Below are positions 43,346-58,100 of a DNA stretch of 64,000 bases, in pieces. Location of the stretch: positions 16,297,725 through 16,361,724 of the forward strand of contig OY482866.1 in the NCBI GenBank assembly GCA_960531495.1, in the 5' to 3' direction. Numbering within the stretch: position 1 is the stretch's first letter; each line of letters begins with the position of its first letter. The position numbers and the translations under genes are program-made. Under the pieces are notes generated by a model. That model saw only the letters and a list, made by a program, of their open reading frames with translations, was not told where the DNA came from and ran no database searches. The DNA comes from Zeus faber. Taxonomy: Eukaryota; Chordata; Actinopteri; Zeiformes; Zeidae.

Positions 43346-44546
43346 GGCAAGCTACGCATCATTAATAAACATCAAATATGTTGAAAGGTATTTGAACATG
43401 TAAGACGGTATTGAAGTTTTACACCCCTGAAGTCAGCTTTTTATTCAGATATTAGTCAGATATTGAGGGTCCATAAAACCACAATAATCAGACCTGCTGT
43501 ATATAGATCAATGGCTCTTACTCACAATAGTAGCTAGTAATGTCAGTTATTTCAGCAAGTGTATCATGTACAATGTAAATATACCGTCAATTTTCACATA
43601 AATGCTTTTAAAATTAAACCTTGAGGTATGTTACAGGAATAATTGGTTAGGTAAAAAGATAAAGACAATAGAAGTACTAGTAAATAGCATCTGTCATATA
43701 TATGTTGTTGAAAATTACATATTAATTCATCCAAAGCCCACAGGAATGAATCAAAACTGTTGGTGAAAAAAATCATTTTCCCAAGTGGTTTATGAATAAT
43801 TATGGAAACAAACATATGAATATCCTATATTACCAACTCATTTACTCAAAAACCAACATCTGGAAATTCTACTTCGACATCGACAGGGAGCCGTGAAGCT
43901 TTCGAAAAGATATTCCATTCTTTTCCATTTCCCGTTCGTAGAGGACGTGACTTGGGTGAAATTGAATTTTCAACCATTTTCACATGATCACTCATATTTA
44001 ACATTCCCCATTTTTCGATTTTTTTTTTTATTTTTATATTGTATATACATTTTTTTCTTTTTTTTTAATTATTTGAACGATACGCCGAGAAATCCATCCA
44101 TCCATACATCATCCCGGGTTGCGGAGGCCGCCGGCTTAACATCAGCCCAGACCAGACCAGCCCATCCTTTTTCCCAGGCAACTTCCAACCTACCTTAAAA
44201 AAAAAAATCTCCTGGTCATGGTGATGAGGCCGTAACGACATCATTTGTATTTGTTAATTCTATGTTGAAGCAATGAAAAGCTACTGGCTTTTCAAGGCGA
44301 ATTATCGAGCAGCAGCGCAAGTACACCAGGGCTAAAACATTGCTGCTGGCCTTTCAGGTCCTTTCCCCTGAACGAGCGACGCAGCTTGTTTGTAAATTAA
44401 AAAGGTGTTTTTTTTTTGTCCCCCCCCCCCCCTTGAACCAGCTCAAACTAGCACGGTCCCTGCGAGCTCGTCCCGATATGTGAGGTTTGGATAAACAAAC
44501 GCTAGATGCACGACCGGGTCACTTCAGGAACATGCAGGATCAGGCG

Positions 44547-44566
44547 TTTATTCAGGCGCCTTTATT
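44547..44566 (-). terminator. frem1: Two candidate polyadenylation signals of frem1
   Basis: TTTATT on the plus strand at 44547-44552 and 44561-44566 reads AATAAA twice on the gene strand, 60-80 bases after the frem1 stop. This implies a very short 3' untranslated region if used. Confidence 0.5.
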
Positions 44567-44625
44567 CATTCATCTGTCACGGTTCCGATTCCCGACGGCG
44601 CCGCGTCAGACGAGACGCCACGTGA

Positions 44626-46194
44626 CTAACGCCGCTTCACCCGAGGCTTGGCGGAGCACACGTAGCGATGGCCCCTGCCGGTTGCGCAGTCTCTGATTTG
44701 CCACTTGGCCCTCCTCCAGACGAGGACGCACCTCCCGCCCCCCTTCCTCTTGGACCTGGGCGGCGTTTTCCTCCAGTTGGTGTAGCTGAGCGGCTCGCCG
44801 CCCAGCCACTCCCACCGTCCGCGGCCTTCTCTGTCGCTCAGACCTCGGGGAAACAGGAGGGGGAACAAAAAAAGGCATCCTCATGGACAAGAGTATGACT
44901 GGATGGATTGTCTTCAATGCTTGGAGAGGCGAACTCTCAACAAAGCCGTGCAGTGAATTTACTTTGCAGCAACTGTCATGGCTAAATATTGAAATTACAG
45001 GCGCTTTTGATACATTGCTGAACATCCAATTTCTATGAACTTCTAAAGCCATCTCAATACGCGTTAGGAATATTTTTTGTATATTTCTCACCAACACTAT
45101 TATGGACTAGCTAGTCAATAATGGTTTCAGCGAACGTAAAGGTTTGCATGATTTTGCGACACATAACTGACTTGCTAAAAAGAGATGTTTAAAAACTGTA
45201 GTCGTTTTATTTCGCCACAAAAATGCACAACGCGGAGGTGATAATGAGGGAACGGAAACGATGGAGGTATGTACTGGAGAAGGCCTCTGAAGGCCGGAAT
45301 GGCCGAGGAGATAAAAATAACAACACACCTATCCAGAACGGACGCCTTCCGCTGAAATCCCACAGCCAATCCATGTCAGATTGAGAGGCCACACTCAGAA
45401 GATTGCCTCGATATCTGAAATCAAACACGGAACTGCACTGATATTGCGGCGTATGCGTTTATTCTTAAAACTAAGTGTTTCTCTTCAATGTATTTACTGT
45501 TAACCGTTAAACTGAGCCTGCTTTCTTCCACACCATCCTATATTTTGTTCCTTTTGACCCCCTAACTTTCATCGCATTGATAATTTGTGGAAATTGAAAT
45601 GGCTGCATTCAAATTTTCCATGCACAGGATCCCCATTGAGAACAGTCGTCACAGCAAGCCGCCACACTGACCTCTCCCTGCAGGCCCTGCTAGCGGTGCT
45701 CCACGTGGCTTTGTGGTCGGTGCTGAGAATGTAACAGGAGCCGCTGTAAAAGGTCCACCCTTGGGGGCACATCTGACCGGCCACCATCTGCGTTTTTAAT
45801 AGAAGACAGGCATCATTTGACGTGTCCGACTTCTCACGGACTGTTCATAAATAGAGGAAGAAGAAACACTTATTGATCCTTATGTTGAAATGTGTCCTCG
45901 GCGTTTTGTCGAAGTGGCCACCGAGTGTCGAGAGGGAAGAGAAGTCATTTCGTGTTTTTTTTTTAAATATGCCACATAAGTGAAGGAATATAAGTGAAGT
46001 GTGCGCCACAAAATGGAGGTATACATTCATTTCGTAAAAAGAAAAACAAACAAACAAAAAACCTCATCTGTTGGTGCCCAGGGTTTCCAGTTGACGCCGT
46101 CGCAGTACACGAGCCGAGCGGTGGTGTGGTTGAAGTGCAGGAGCCCCATGAGCTCTGGGACGCAGGGCTTTGCCACTGAGCTTTCCACGGGGGC
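44626..46194 (-). CDS. frem1: frem1 C-terminal C-type lectin domain exons
   Basis: Exons 46194-46063, 45787-45672, 45414-45329 and 44843-44626. The lectin fold is clear: [74 protein letters not shown] and [10 protein letters not shown]. The usual EPN/QPD sugar-binding tripeptide and WND motif are not evident (GGEP..YTNW and AKWQIRDC stand in their places), so calcium-dependent sugar binding is doubtful, as in mammalian FREM1. The preceding exon has the juxta-lectin segment [20 protein letters not shown]. The protein ends in a short basic tail, PRVKRR. Confidence 0.93.
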
Positions 46195-49100
46195 CTACGG
46201 ACGTTTGGGATCGGGCGATGGGAGGAATTGAGAAAATGAGAGGAAAGCACTCAATCTGACGTCGTTCCATATCGCCTTGATTCAAAACGAGTCTTCCGCG
46301 TGTGGGATACCTCCCAGTAACAGCTCACCTTTCCCCGGGACGGTCGAGGTTCCTGAACGCCTGCGACCTTTCTCCGGGGCGTGGATCCGGACTTGCTGAT
46401 CGCCGGCGGCGCCTGCTTCGGCGCCCCTCTGCTGACCACCCGGACATTGGCCTTCCTCCCCTTCCGCGAGGGCAAGTCGCCGTCCTCCACCCGCACCCTC
46501 ATGATGCCGTGGTACTGCGACAAAAACAGATGAAAGAAAGAGTCCGTTGCGTCGCCACGAGCGGTGATGTCCGCTCGGAATCAGCGTTTTTTTTTAGGGC
46601 TTACCGTGTAGATGAGGTCGGTCCCGTTGTGGAGAACCGATGAGGGTTTAATCTGAAAAAGGCAAAAATAAAGGCAAACGGCAAGGGTAATGACAACGTT
46701 TCAGACAAAAGCTGTTTCTCAAGCTAAAGGGTGCAAAGGAATAAGCGCGAGAACTTTGGAACGTGGTGCCATCTATGACAAACCCAAACCCTGAATTGAT
46801 TGTTGGCCGAGAGATCCTGATCTTAGTGAAGACACGCAAGTCGGAAAATAATCAGTTATGAGCGAACACATTTCTGGGCTGCGAGAGCAGCTCTACGCCA
46901 AAAGATAGGCTTTCCACCAGAGATATCATGAATACGTTTATAGTTATACACACCACACGGCACGCTTGCATTTCTTTCGAATAATGCAACTTTACTTCCT
47001 GAAAATTGTTGAAATGAAAACATCTTTTGAAACCCACATGCTGGAGCTATTTCTCTGGTTTGCAGTGGAACAAAAATAAAAGCTGGAAAAAATACTGCCT
47101 GACTACTACCTGCCTGAGTCATCTATAAGACGGCTTATTCAATGAGTCTTTAAAAAAATAAAATAAAAATAAAAAATAAATAAAATGTAATTCGTCCATA
47201 AACCAACCAAATCCAAATTTAAACCCTGATCACAGTTATCTTTAAACAAGACTGCTATCTGGACATCCCTGCATGTCGGTGGAAAATGGTAAAAACAGAA
47301 CATAAATCAAACCTGTCTTCAAACCCCATCAGTGCAGATGGTCCATGTTGTGACGCACAGCAGCCGCTGCCTTTCATACCAAATTACAATCACATCAATC
47401 TAAAATGTCCTCATACCGTTTTCACACCAAATTAGTGGGTTGACCCACAAAAAAATAGATGATTGACACCTTTCCTATTGCCAGGAGAAATGTGGTTGTT
47501 TTTTTTCCCGGTGCGTCACGTTCCACGTCACGAACATGCCGGAAAGGGGGCGTTTCCTGGTTCCAGTGTGATTTGGAACAAAACAGTAGAGGAGACAGCA
47601 ACTTAAACAAACAACGACAGCAGAAAACTGTAGAAAAAAAACGTATTTTGGGCCGTTCAAAAGAATCAGATCGTTCATGAACGACCCAACACTACAGTAG
47701 AAGCAGCGGGGAGCACCGGTGTTTTGGTGGCGGGGGGTTTCCCCTGGGGTGCGATCCCCATACTCATGGTCCCTCATGCGTAACAAAGTCATTAACTTCT
47801 GATTTTGGACTCCAAATGGGATATGAAATGATGGAATGATACACGGATATTCCTGTTAATTTATGCGCCAGAGTCTGGAATTTCAATGCGCGTCGCATCG
47901 TGCAGGTAAAGGGGCCCAAAATGAGCGGCTGGGCCCGTGTGTCCTGTTCACATCAGAGCGATCGGAGGCGGAGCCGATTAAAACCCGGGTCATCTGATCC
48001 GGGACTGAGGCCCGGGTTTTTCCCTTTCCCACTGGTGACAAATGCCGGACGTTAGCAGGCGTCACCGGGGTTTTTGGTGCAGGGGGAAAGGGGCGTGAGC
48101 CTCTTCCATTTACCGTCGAAGGCGCCAGCACTCAAGTCTGGCTTATAGGAATCCCAAACATTTGTATTCCTACGCAATCTGTCGTACATAGGCACCAATC
48201 ATAAATGGGGCTCAAGGTACTCACCGTCTTTGGATTCCCCACGACTCTAAGTTTCTTCCTGGGGAGCTCAGACTCGGGGGCGGGAAGGCTGTCGCCGCGA
48301 CTCCAGACGATCTGGGAGTCAGTGGCGAGGGGCAGTTTCTCCAGCCGGATGGAGCCGTGCTGGGGGTAGGTCTCAGACCCAACCTTCTTGCCTCCAAGCA
48401 CCGGGAGGCCCTTGCTCTCCTGCTTTGGCCGGCATTGACCTGGAAGAAATTTTAACAGATACTTTGAGGAAATCTCTTCTTCTGTAGAAGACCTGTTGGC
48501 TTGCTAGCTTGGCAGACTGACAGCGTTAAATAGAATTTGAATTGAATTCTTACCGCTTCCCGAGTCCTTGATGGTAATGTGAGCGCTGGAGACGCAGCCC
48601 AACACGGTGCCCTCGGGGGACACCAATGAGACTTCAAAAGTTTCTTCAGCCTCCTCCAGATGGTCTTGGATGACTTCAGTTTTCCAGCTCCTCTTGGACA
48701 CACCTAGCAAGAGAGCATTGACAAGGGCACATTTTGTGGAGTTGGGCTTAACAAGCCATTATACTATTGTATTGTTTTTATATCATATATATAAAATTTA
48801 ATTGTTAATTCTTAAATTGTTATTTTAGGGAAATAAGATATTGATACCTGCATCTGGTCTGATATTGTGCTCATGTATGAATGTACGAGGAAAAAATTCT
48901 CTAAATGCTCCCCTAGATCTGATACCAACGTAAGGTGAGTTCTCCCGTTATGTTTTACTTTTAGAAGTCAGCGACACGTTTCATCTGATTTTGTCAAAAT
49001 AAAGAGGTGAATAAATGTATTGCTTACGATAATAAAAACACATGGTTTCAAAATCAATTACCTCACTATTATTGTGACTCATCATTTTGATAATGGTATT

Positions 49101-52100
49101 GGACCTTGGTATGTTAGATATAGAGAGTTGAGCACCTACCTGGATCAAACTGAATGAGGGTGGAAGGGTTTGAAAGGAAGTCTTTTCCTGCTGTTGCAGT
49201 GATTTCTTTAACCTAGAAGTTGGGAAAAAAAATGTAATAAAATGAAGAAGTAGTGGAAGAAGAGAAGTACAACATGTCCTATCCGAGACATTACCAATCT
49301 ATCACCCTAACCCCAGTAGACGGAAAATCTCGGGTTAGAGATGGTTAAGTTTAGGTTTAAGGTTAGAGATGGTTAACTTTAGGTATAAGGTTAGAGATGG
49401 TTAGGGTTAGGGTGTCATTTTGGACCTTTGGGGTGAATGTACCCTTAATTGTAGTAAGTATTAGATGATGAGCAAGTTTAGAAAGCAACTTGAAATTAAA
49501 GTTACAATTACAATTGATCTCCAAAGTTTGGACTGACGTGAATAGTTGTTTTTCTGATATTGTATATATTTCGCTCATACCGCCTGAACCTCAGAAACAT
49601 AGAAAACACAAACCTTCAGGGTGATATACAGGGATTCGGCCATGTTTCCCTCTCGAATGATATCCACGGAGATGGTTCCCTGGTCCTCGCATGCGGAGTA
49701 TTCCGACTGAGACAGCTCTACACTGGACCAGTGCAGCTCAAGCCTGAGAGGAAGGTGAAATACCCATGAAGTGCCATATGCGAAAACTTTAAAAGGACAG
49801 GTTAATACAATTTTCTACCCAGGCCTTTAAAATGTTGATTTCAATAATTTAGAACTATTCATAGGACAACGTTGCGGAATGCTTTATAATCGCAACATGC
49901 GCCGCTCCTCTGCGGCTTCCTCATGTGCTTAAATGCAGGCCGACGGGGCAAACGTTTAAGACGTTGTTGTGTGACTGCTTTTTAGCACAGTGAGGAGCTG
50001 CAGCAGGGTGGTTTGTTTCTTAATAGTGAGGCGTTCAGCGGGGTTGTGCTGCGAGCGGTTCAAAAAGCTGACGGGTACCAACATGTCAATAAGGCCCCGG
50101 TTGAAAAACAGAGAAACTACATCCTTTCATGTAAAATAATAAAATAAAAATAAAATGTAATGACGGGGGTCAACAACTTGCGTGAACCCCTTGTTTTTGG
50201 GCTTACGTGTGGGAAGGGCCAGTGTTGCCAAGGGGATCTGACACTTTGAACTCCAGACTGTCAGATAGAGACTGGACGGCCATGTTGATAATATATATGA
50301 TGATTCTCCTGTTCAAGTCTGTCTGAGAGAAGCAATGCTGCACAAAATCACCTGCAGGGAGCACGGGGATAAGACATTGTCAGGGTCTTGCATCTTTGAG
50401 TCACAGTACTGTGAAGGAGAAGAAGGCTTCTTTTCATTTCTAATTCAAGGACGTGAAATAAGTACATTTTTAAAACAAACCAGACATTTCTGCTAAATTA
50501 AGAGTTTATCCAGCGTAAATACCAACTCTCCCCAAGCTTAGCCAAAAAAAAAAAAACAAGATAGGAAAATATTATACTCAAATCCTAAAAAAGATACTCA
50601 AACCTAAATTAAACAAAATCCAAGAGTGTGTTGTGTGGAGGACGCTTACGAGAAAATGTTATAAACATGTGAGGCACTTGACCTTTGACATATGCAAATG
50701 CTAAATTTTGTGAAATCAAAATGAATCCCAAGTGAAAAAAAAGGATATTTTTCAGAAAAAAATAAATGGGATGAAACCAAACTATTTTTTGGAAATAAAT
50801 AAATAAAATGAATGCTCATCAGCAAAGAGGTGAGATGATTTGATTTGAGAAATGTGCTAGTTAGATCACCGAACAATATTATACAACAAAATCTAAGGCG
50901 GTCAATTAAGCAGAAGGAAAAAAAAAAAAAAAAAACAACTCTTCCATAAATCTTCCACTTTCTTACACTTGTTGAAATATACCAGTCTGAGCTGCGGGGC
51001 TCCGTTTAACTTGCAAACCTGTGTTGGAGTTTTCCAGGTAGCCAAAGTAAAGAGGGCGGACGACACAGAACCGGAGCTCCTCTTCTCCGGAATGGCCGTC
51101 TCGAGCCTTCAGTTCCCGGGACGACAGGAAAATCCCATAGCGCCCGTCGGTCAGCAGCTCCACCTTCCACAGGGGTTTGAGGCTCACAATCTCTGGAGCA
51201 GAATTATCCAATTGCTTGACCTGCAATTTGTAAACGGAGAGTTAATAAGTCATGCAACCTGGATTTCGTGAACCATAAACCAAGCTCAAGTTTATTTATT
51301 TACCATTCAGCACAGAACAAACCAGCTCATAGCAAAGTGCTGTAGCGCAATGGCAAAGAAATGCATAAATTGTTTCGACACACACACACACACACAAGTT
51401 ATAATCGGGAAATGGAGGTCCGGGTGATAAGTAAATGCAATTGCAGTAGTCAAGGGAAGGATACAAATGTATAAATATTGGACTTATTTTTGGACTTATA
51501 TTTGAAAAAAGTTGGACTTCACAACTGAGTCTCTTTCTTCGTGCACTTACTAACACCGTCCAAAATCACACCCGGGTTGTTTTTTGTATTTTTTGACGTA
51601 GGTGGAAAAACGATCCACACTCTGATCCGCTCCACTTATCCGTTTTGTAAACAAAAAAAATAGTTTGCTTATCTCAACCAGGCTCTGGAATTTGTGTGGG
51701 AGGAGGGGGAGGAACCTCTATTGGAGATAAAAGGGCGGAACCAATCGAGGGCTGAGCCTGAGATGCCGACCCAGTCCCCTCCGCCGGTTGGACTATTCAA
51801 AGGTGTTTTGTTGATTTAAAAGCGGCGGTAAGATCCGATCTAAACGATGACATGTATAGTACAAAAAAAAATAATAATCTCCCGTCAAAAAAGGTAAAAC
51901 GGAGAAAACAAAACAAAAAGATACATTAATGATGCAAAATTACATGGCAACGGGATGCACTTGATTTCTTAAAATGAGGGGGAAAAACATGTGATGTTGG
52001 AAATTATCTTTTCGACTTGTGTAATTGTATAATGAAAATAAAACATTGCATCCTTTAAATAAGGAAATCTTTCTTCAAATTCCTTCTTTGAGAGAGCAGA

Positions 52101-55100
52101 GCGTCCAAAGTATTTTGTTCTCTTTAAAATGGATACTTGTTACGTCATGGGCACACCACGCGACTTTCAAAGCGGTCAGATCGCTGTACTGTTCACACTG
52201 CACAACTCTCTGTCTTGTGATCAACAATCTTGCCGTCTCGTGGTTTTCATACTACATGACTGATCGGCGACAGGGAGCCACACATGACAACATCTACCAC
52301 CGGGAGGAATCCCAGACCAGCCTGTCGGGTCTCCAAACTACGCTTTGTCTCGAAAAAACACGTGGGAAGCGACGCTGCAAATCACGCGATACCATGTGCG
52401 GGAGGGGACTGGCAGACGCCGGCGAGATGTCAAGCATAATTAATATCTGGCCGTGTCCGATCGAGGTGGGAGTGACACAACGAGCTAGAGCCAATGAGAG
52501 CAGACACAGGGTGCATGGGAGAGCACGGAGCAACAGCCAGAAACACATACACACAACACAACATACCTATTTTACCTTTCTTCTCCAGGTTTTTAATATA
52601 TTTCTTAATCAAACTCTGCTTTTATTATTATTATTTCATTATTATTTTTTTTTACAGTGATCAAGAATCAATATGAATTAAAAAGTTAATAGCCCTGTCC
52701 CCCGCATGGTATTGCATAATTTCCGCTGCCAATTCCCGTGTGTGTTTTCGTGACAAAATGTAGTTTACATTTTGTCACGAAAACACGCACGGGAACTGAT
52801 TCACCAGGAGGAATCCCAGACCAGTCAACATCTTTCACCATTCCTCCTGGTGAAAGATGTTGTAATGCGTGACTCCCTGTCGCCGATCAGTCATGTAGTG
52901 TGAAAACCACAACGACTGCAAGATTGTTGATCACAAGACAGAAAGTTGTGCAGTGTGAATGGTGCAGCGACCTCATTGCTTTGAATGTCGTGTAGCGTGC
53001 CCATGACATAAGTAAAATCGCTGAAGACAAGGGCGTAAATTCGGTTTGAGAAGTGGGGGGGGACATGGCGGAGTGGGGGCTGGGGGATGAGAGAGTGACG
53101 GAGAACGTACGGCGCTTTCGTTACATCAGGAAAAGGAGTCAACTAAAATAACCTACTTCTAAAATCCCCCCCCCCATCGCTGGCGTGCCGTGGGCACAGA
53201 CGCCGTCAGAGTGTGAGCCGCGATCATTTTAAATGATATGGCCATGTTTACAATGATATATTGAGACAACACTCTGTTTTTCCCAGGAGGGGAAGCGTCA
53301 TTTCAGGCGCTGGCTCAGAGCCGGCTGACCTTGCCCACACAATTCTACATTGCGGTGAACAATATAAATCGACCTGAATGGTGAAGAACACAGGCTCCGT
53401 CTGCAGGCTGCCGTCCAGCAGGAAACCCCGGCGCGTGCTGTCGGAGGCGGCGAAGGTGAACCGGTCGATCTGCGACTGACCCCCGTCGTGTCGGTACGAC
53501 ACCTCCAGCTCCTGCACGTTTTTCTGGGTGAAGTTGGCCCCGGCCGTCAGCAGGGAGCCGGCCAAGAGCAGCTGCCCGTACTGCGGCGGCTGGAGGAGGA
53601 CGAAGGCCAGGTCGCCGGGGGGCGTGTCCGGATCGGACAGGGCCAGGTGCTCGGGGCCCAGTGCGACGGAGGAGCCGCGGGGCACCGCGAGGCCCTCGTT
53701 CCGGGTGAGCGACGGCAGCACGCGGTCGGCCGTCTCCACGGCGACCTCGAGGGTTCCGTTTCGGCTGGCTTTGCCGTTGCTGACAAAGAACCTGTACCAA
53801 ACACAGCATGGAAGGGGCGTTATAGGGTTACTCCAGTTTTTGCGGAAATTTGATTTCGGTCTATCTCACCCAGATTTAGACAAGGAGGTCAATACCAATT
53901 GCACCCCTCTGCGTCCAGTACTGAGATATACTGACGGGCTGCATGCTTACTGTATTTTCTCAGTGCAAGGCTGCGGAGACACAACACACCTTTCAGCATC
54001 TCAAAGGCTGTGCTGGTAAAGCCAGAGGTTCAAAACCACCGGGCCTCGGCCGCCAGGCATTTGCCACCAGGCCATGAGAAGGTGGGCGGGGGTGTCCTGT
54101 TTAGCCTGCGCTTTTATTTTTATTTTTTGCAAAGCCCGATAATTATCTATGATCTTCCATTAACACACATTAAACGCGCGTCTCGCCCGCCCAATCAAAA
54201 GTTCATAAGAGATCTCCGCGCCGCGATCAAGAGCGATCTCAGACCGAAAACAAGCCAGCGAAAACAAATAAAAAAAACCTGTGTTTTTTATTGTAGATCT
54301 ATTTATTTTCCTCCGTTTCCTAATCGGTGAACCTTTTGTGAGATATGGTTCAGTCCGTGATCATAAAAAGGTTGGGGACCCCTGATTTAAGCGATTCATC
54401 TTTGTGACGAGTAAAATAAAATCCAGAAAAACAAGATCTAGGTTTTTAATGCAGCTACATCCGGGAACTATGCTTCATCCATCCAGCCTGTGAAACTCGA
54501 TGCGCCGGTGCTGTGGGGTTGCCAGTTCAGTTAAGCTGGGTTTATTTCCACTTAAATCACCCAGCTTTTGAGACGCCGGGAGGTGTGGTCCTCCCTGCGG
54601 CCGTGCGATCGACACGGTCAGCGTGCATCCTGTTGCTATCTCAGGTCTGGAAACACAGAGATGAAATTGGTATTGACCTCGCTGAATCTAGGTCAGAGAG
54701 GAAAAAAAAAAAAACAACACTGTCAATGGAAGGTGAAGGGCGTTCTCACTGAAATCGGTCCGTTGCCGCACTTGCGCGGTTGTCGTGCACGTAAGCGACG
54801 AGGTTTGCCACGATGTCCATCTGGCTGAAGGTGCCGATGGAGGCGCCGGGGTGCCTGATGTACTCCAGGTGTCCGTGGGCAGGGGGTGCGGAGATGACGT
54901 AGAGGAGCTCTTCCGGTCTGTCCGTGCCGTCCGTAGCCAGCAGCGCGTCCGTGGTGAGGACCACGCGATCTCCGCGGCTCACTTTCACCGGCTTCGCGGA
55001 GACGGCGATGTGTCCTGAAAAGTCGCCCGAGTTAGGATCGTACCGGGGAGAAAAATATCGGTCAGTAGTCGAATCGGGCTGAATGATCTCCGAAGAAGTC

Positions 55101-58100
55101 GTTTTTATCTCCGGCGAGACTTGTTAAAAACAATAAAATTTAAAATAAGCTTTTCCTTAATAAGTGTCATATTTTCTCAATGCTCAAAATAATTTGAGAC
55201 ACATAATTCGACCTGTTAATTAATATTTAAAAAATAATACATGACGTAATTTTAAGCTTCAATTATTTCTTTTTGCTGAGTGAGGCAGCACCCTTTTCCG
55301 TATCCTTCACAGAGATGTGGAGGTGCTGTGCCGGCGATCGATTCCTCCCGTCTCGCAGGTGGAAGACAAAGAAGTCCTGCGCCCTGCCGCTGCGGGAGCC
55401 TGTGTGAAGGTAGCGCAGGAGGTTCATGTCCACGGCCTCCTGGGTGCAGTTGCCGCCAGGTGTGAGGGTCAGCCACTCCTGGCCCTCCTGAGAATGAAAG
55501 TCGGTCACGGCTATCAGAACCGCCATCCAACTTAATCTCGGAGCACATTTACGCGCATGCGGAAATCAGTGCATGTATCAGAGGATAAAAGGTGGGAAAG
55601 GTATATCAGGGAGTCAGCAGGTATTGGAGAGTTAGATTTAATACTACCTTTTTATGAAGTATTATTTATTAGGTAGAAGCGGGGTAAGTTATTAACAACA
55701 TGATTCTATCAACTGCTTCCATTAGGTCAGATACCAAGATAATTGTGATTAGTAATTAGGAATTATAATTCCATTTATTATATTTAACACAGAAATTTGC
55801 ACAGGTTAGTAGAAGGATTTTCTTGGATTTCTCTCTACAGGACCGTGTGACATGTTAGTATGAGGTTCAGGCTTCAGGTTTTATGACTTCAGAAATGCTG
55901 ACTCTGATCCATCCATGTATTTGTTTTTGACCGAGTTTGTCAAGTTCTTCAGGATCAGACAAAATGTTTATGTTCATATGAAGACCTCCAATTTAAATGT
56001 AAGATGACTTACTAACCCTTTAAGACCTAATATTTGTTAAAAAAAAATTCAAGACAACACAGGGTCACAGGGTAGTGAACCATGTAAGTTGTAGATAAAG
56101 CCAAATAAGCAGAAAATATAATACAATTTAGCGGTGAGAAAACAAGTGTTATTTTGAAAAAGATTTCAAAAGTCTAGTATTCCCTTAAAAAAAACTCACT
56201 TAAGATAACCCTAGAATTATCTATTTTTAGCGGAATCATTTCCAAACAATATGATTTCAGACCAGACAATTTATGCCCGCAAAAGTATTCTAAATGAGGC
56301 GTACCTTGCGGAGCTCGCTCTGTCAGACAACTAGACGGCGCCACAAGCTGCCGCGCCCTTATGGGCCGGCCCATTTAAGCAGCCAATTCCCCCTGCCCTC
56401 CCTGCGTTGCTGCGCTCCCTCCACCTCCCCTGCACCCACAAAGAAAAATGTTGAACTTGGAAGCAGATGGTGCTGACCTTGAGCTGTAGCAGACCTTGAG
56501 CGGGAACGCTTTCGAACACGTAGACGATCTCCGCTGGCGAAGAATCGCGGTCCTGCGCTAAGAGGGTCGCACTGGAAATGAGCCTCGCTTCCCCTGGTTC
56601 CACCTCCAATCCGTTGTTCCTGGAGATCGGGAGATAGGAGGATAGAGTATGTTAAGATGTTAGGATAGTTTCTATTCTTCTCTACGATTATCGGCGTAAA
56701 ACAAAATATATATATATTTTTTATATTTCACCGTTCAAAACAACTGAGCTATAAAAAGTGCTATGACATGGCTTTGTGGAACAGCGGTTATTTCTGAATA
56801 ACTGCCACGGGCAACCACATCTCTGCCTCGTATCACGCCACCTACAGTTGCTCTTGCTAATGCTACCCAGTGGGGGCAACTTGTGAGGCTATGCTACGTA
56901 GAAATTACAATTATAACTCAGTATAAATTTTCAGTGGACACTAAACTTCAGATTTATGGTTCTCGATGAATAGAATTGTCAAATTTAACAAGAGTACGAA
57001 GGTTAGTCATGTGTAGGTTTTTGTAGGGCGATATTTAGTTATGTTGCTGCAGTGTCAGCTACATTGCCATGGACTAGGCCAAAGCTACTGCCCCTAACTT
57101 CTGTTTATAGATGTGTACAAATTGTTTTTATTCATTTTTATTGATTTCTTACGTATCCTTTTTTCTTCACAGCCCTTCAAACTTGAATTGCACTGTTATT
57201 TCATTTTTTATGACGCCCTAACACCTGAATTCCCCCCTTGGGGATCAAGTGTTAATTTTATCTTTTACAGTAGACACAGCCTGTCAATAGAAAACCTTGA
57301 ATGTAAGTTCGAACCAATTGTTGGTCGTAAGTGAGATGTTCAGGTGGTAATTTTGTATTCTGGGATACATTTAATGCCATAAATCTGCATGCCCGGATCA
57401 GAGTGTTGCAGTGTTACAATCAAGTTGCATTTACCTTCCAAGCTGCTTCCTGTTACGTGCATCATAACGTGCACGACACTGCTTTACTTACAAAAGCGTG
57501 AACGTGTAGTACGCCATTTTGGACATTCCTTTCAGAGTTTCTTTTTTAAGATCGAAATTGAGTGCCATTGCAACTTATCCAGCAGACGCGTAAGGCGACA
57601 GCGCCGACGGTGTCCCACGGACCTGATGACTCTGGGCTCCTCGTCGTTGACCGGCGTCACTGTCACCACGACTTTTCTGTGGAGCGTGTGTTTCCCGTCG
57701 CTCAGCTGGAGGGTGAAACTGTCCTCCATGTTCTCAGAGTCGTCATGCACGTAGGTCAGGGCCACGCCTGGAAGTCAGTGGTGGATATCAATCAAAGCAT
57801 CTCTAAAAGGGAGTTCAATCTATGGTCACAGCGGTGTGCACTTTTATTTATTTTTATAAAAAAACAGAAGTTTTGAGATTGTGGTTATAAAAAACATTTT
57901 AAAAGCAAATCTAATAAAAATGTAAAATAACTAATTAAAAAAATCCAAGGCCTGGGGGCCTATCATGCGGCCCATTGGGTGTTTTCACAATTGAACATAT
58001 TTTGATCGTACATGATTAAGCAATAATTTTCTCAAGGAAACCTTGACTTAAATACAATAAAAAATTTAACAATTATTATTGGACAATAATATTTTCTTGT

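Noticed and set aside
49311..49420. TTAGGG-like telomeric motifs (also near 58703 and 62395)
   Set aside because: Only one to three imperfect units at each place; not an interstitial telomere.
52025..52660. 211-codon plus-strand frame
   Set aside because: Lies within the inverted-repeat element, has no family resemblance and ends in T-rich simple sequence.
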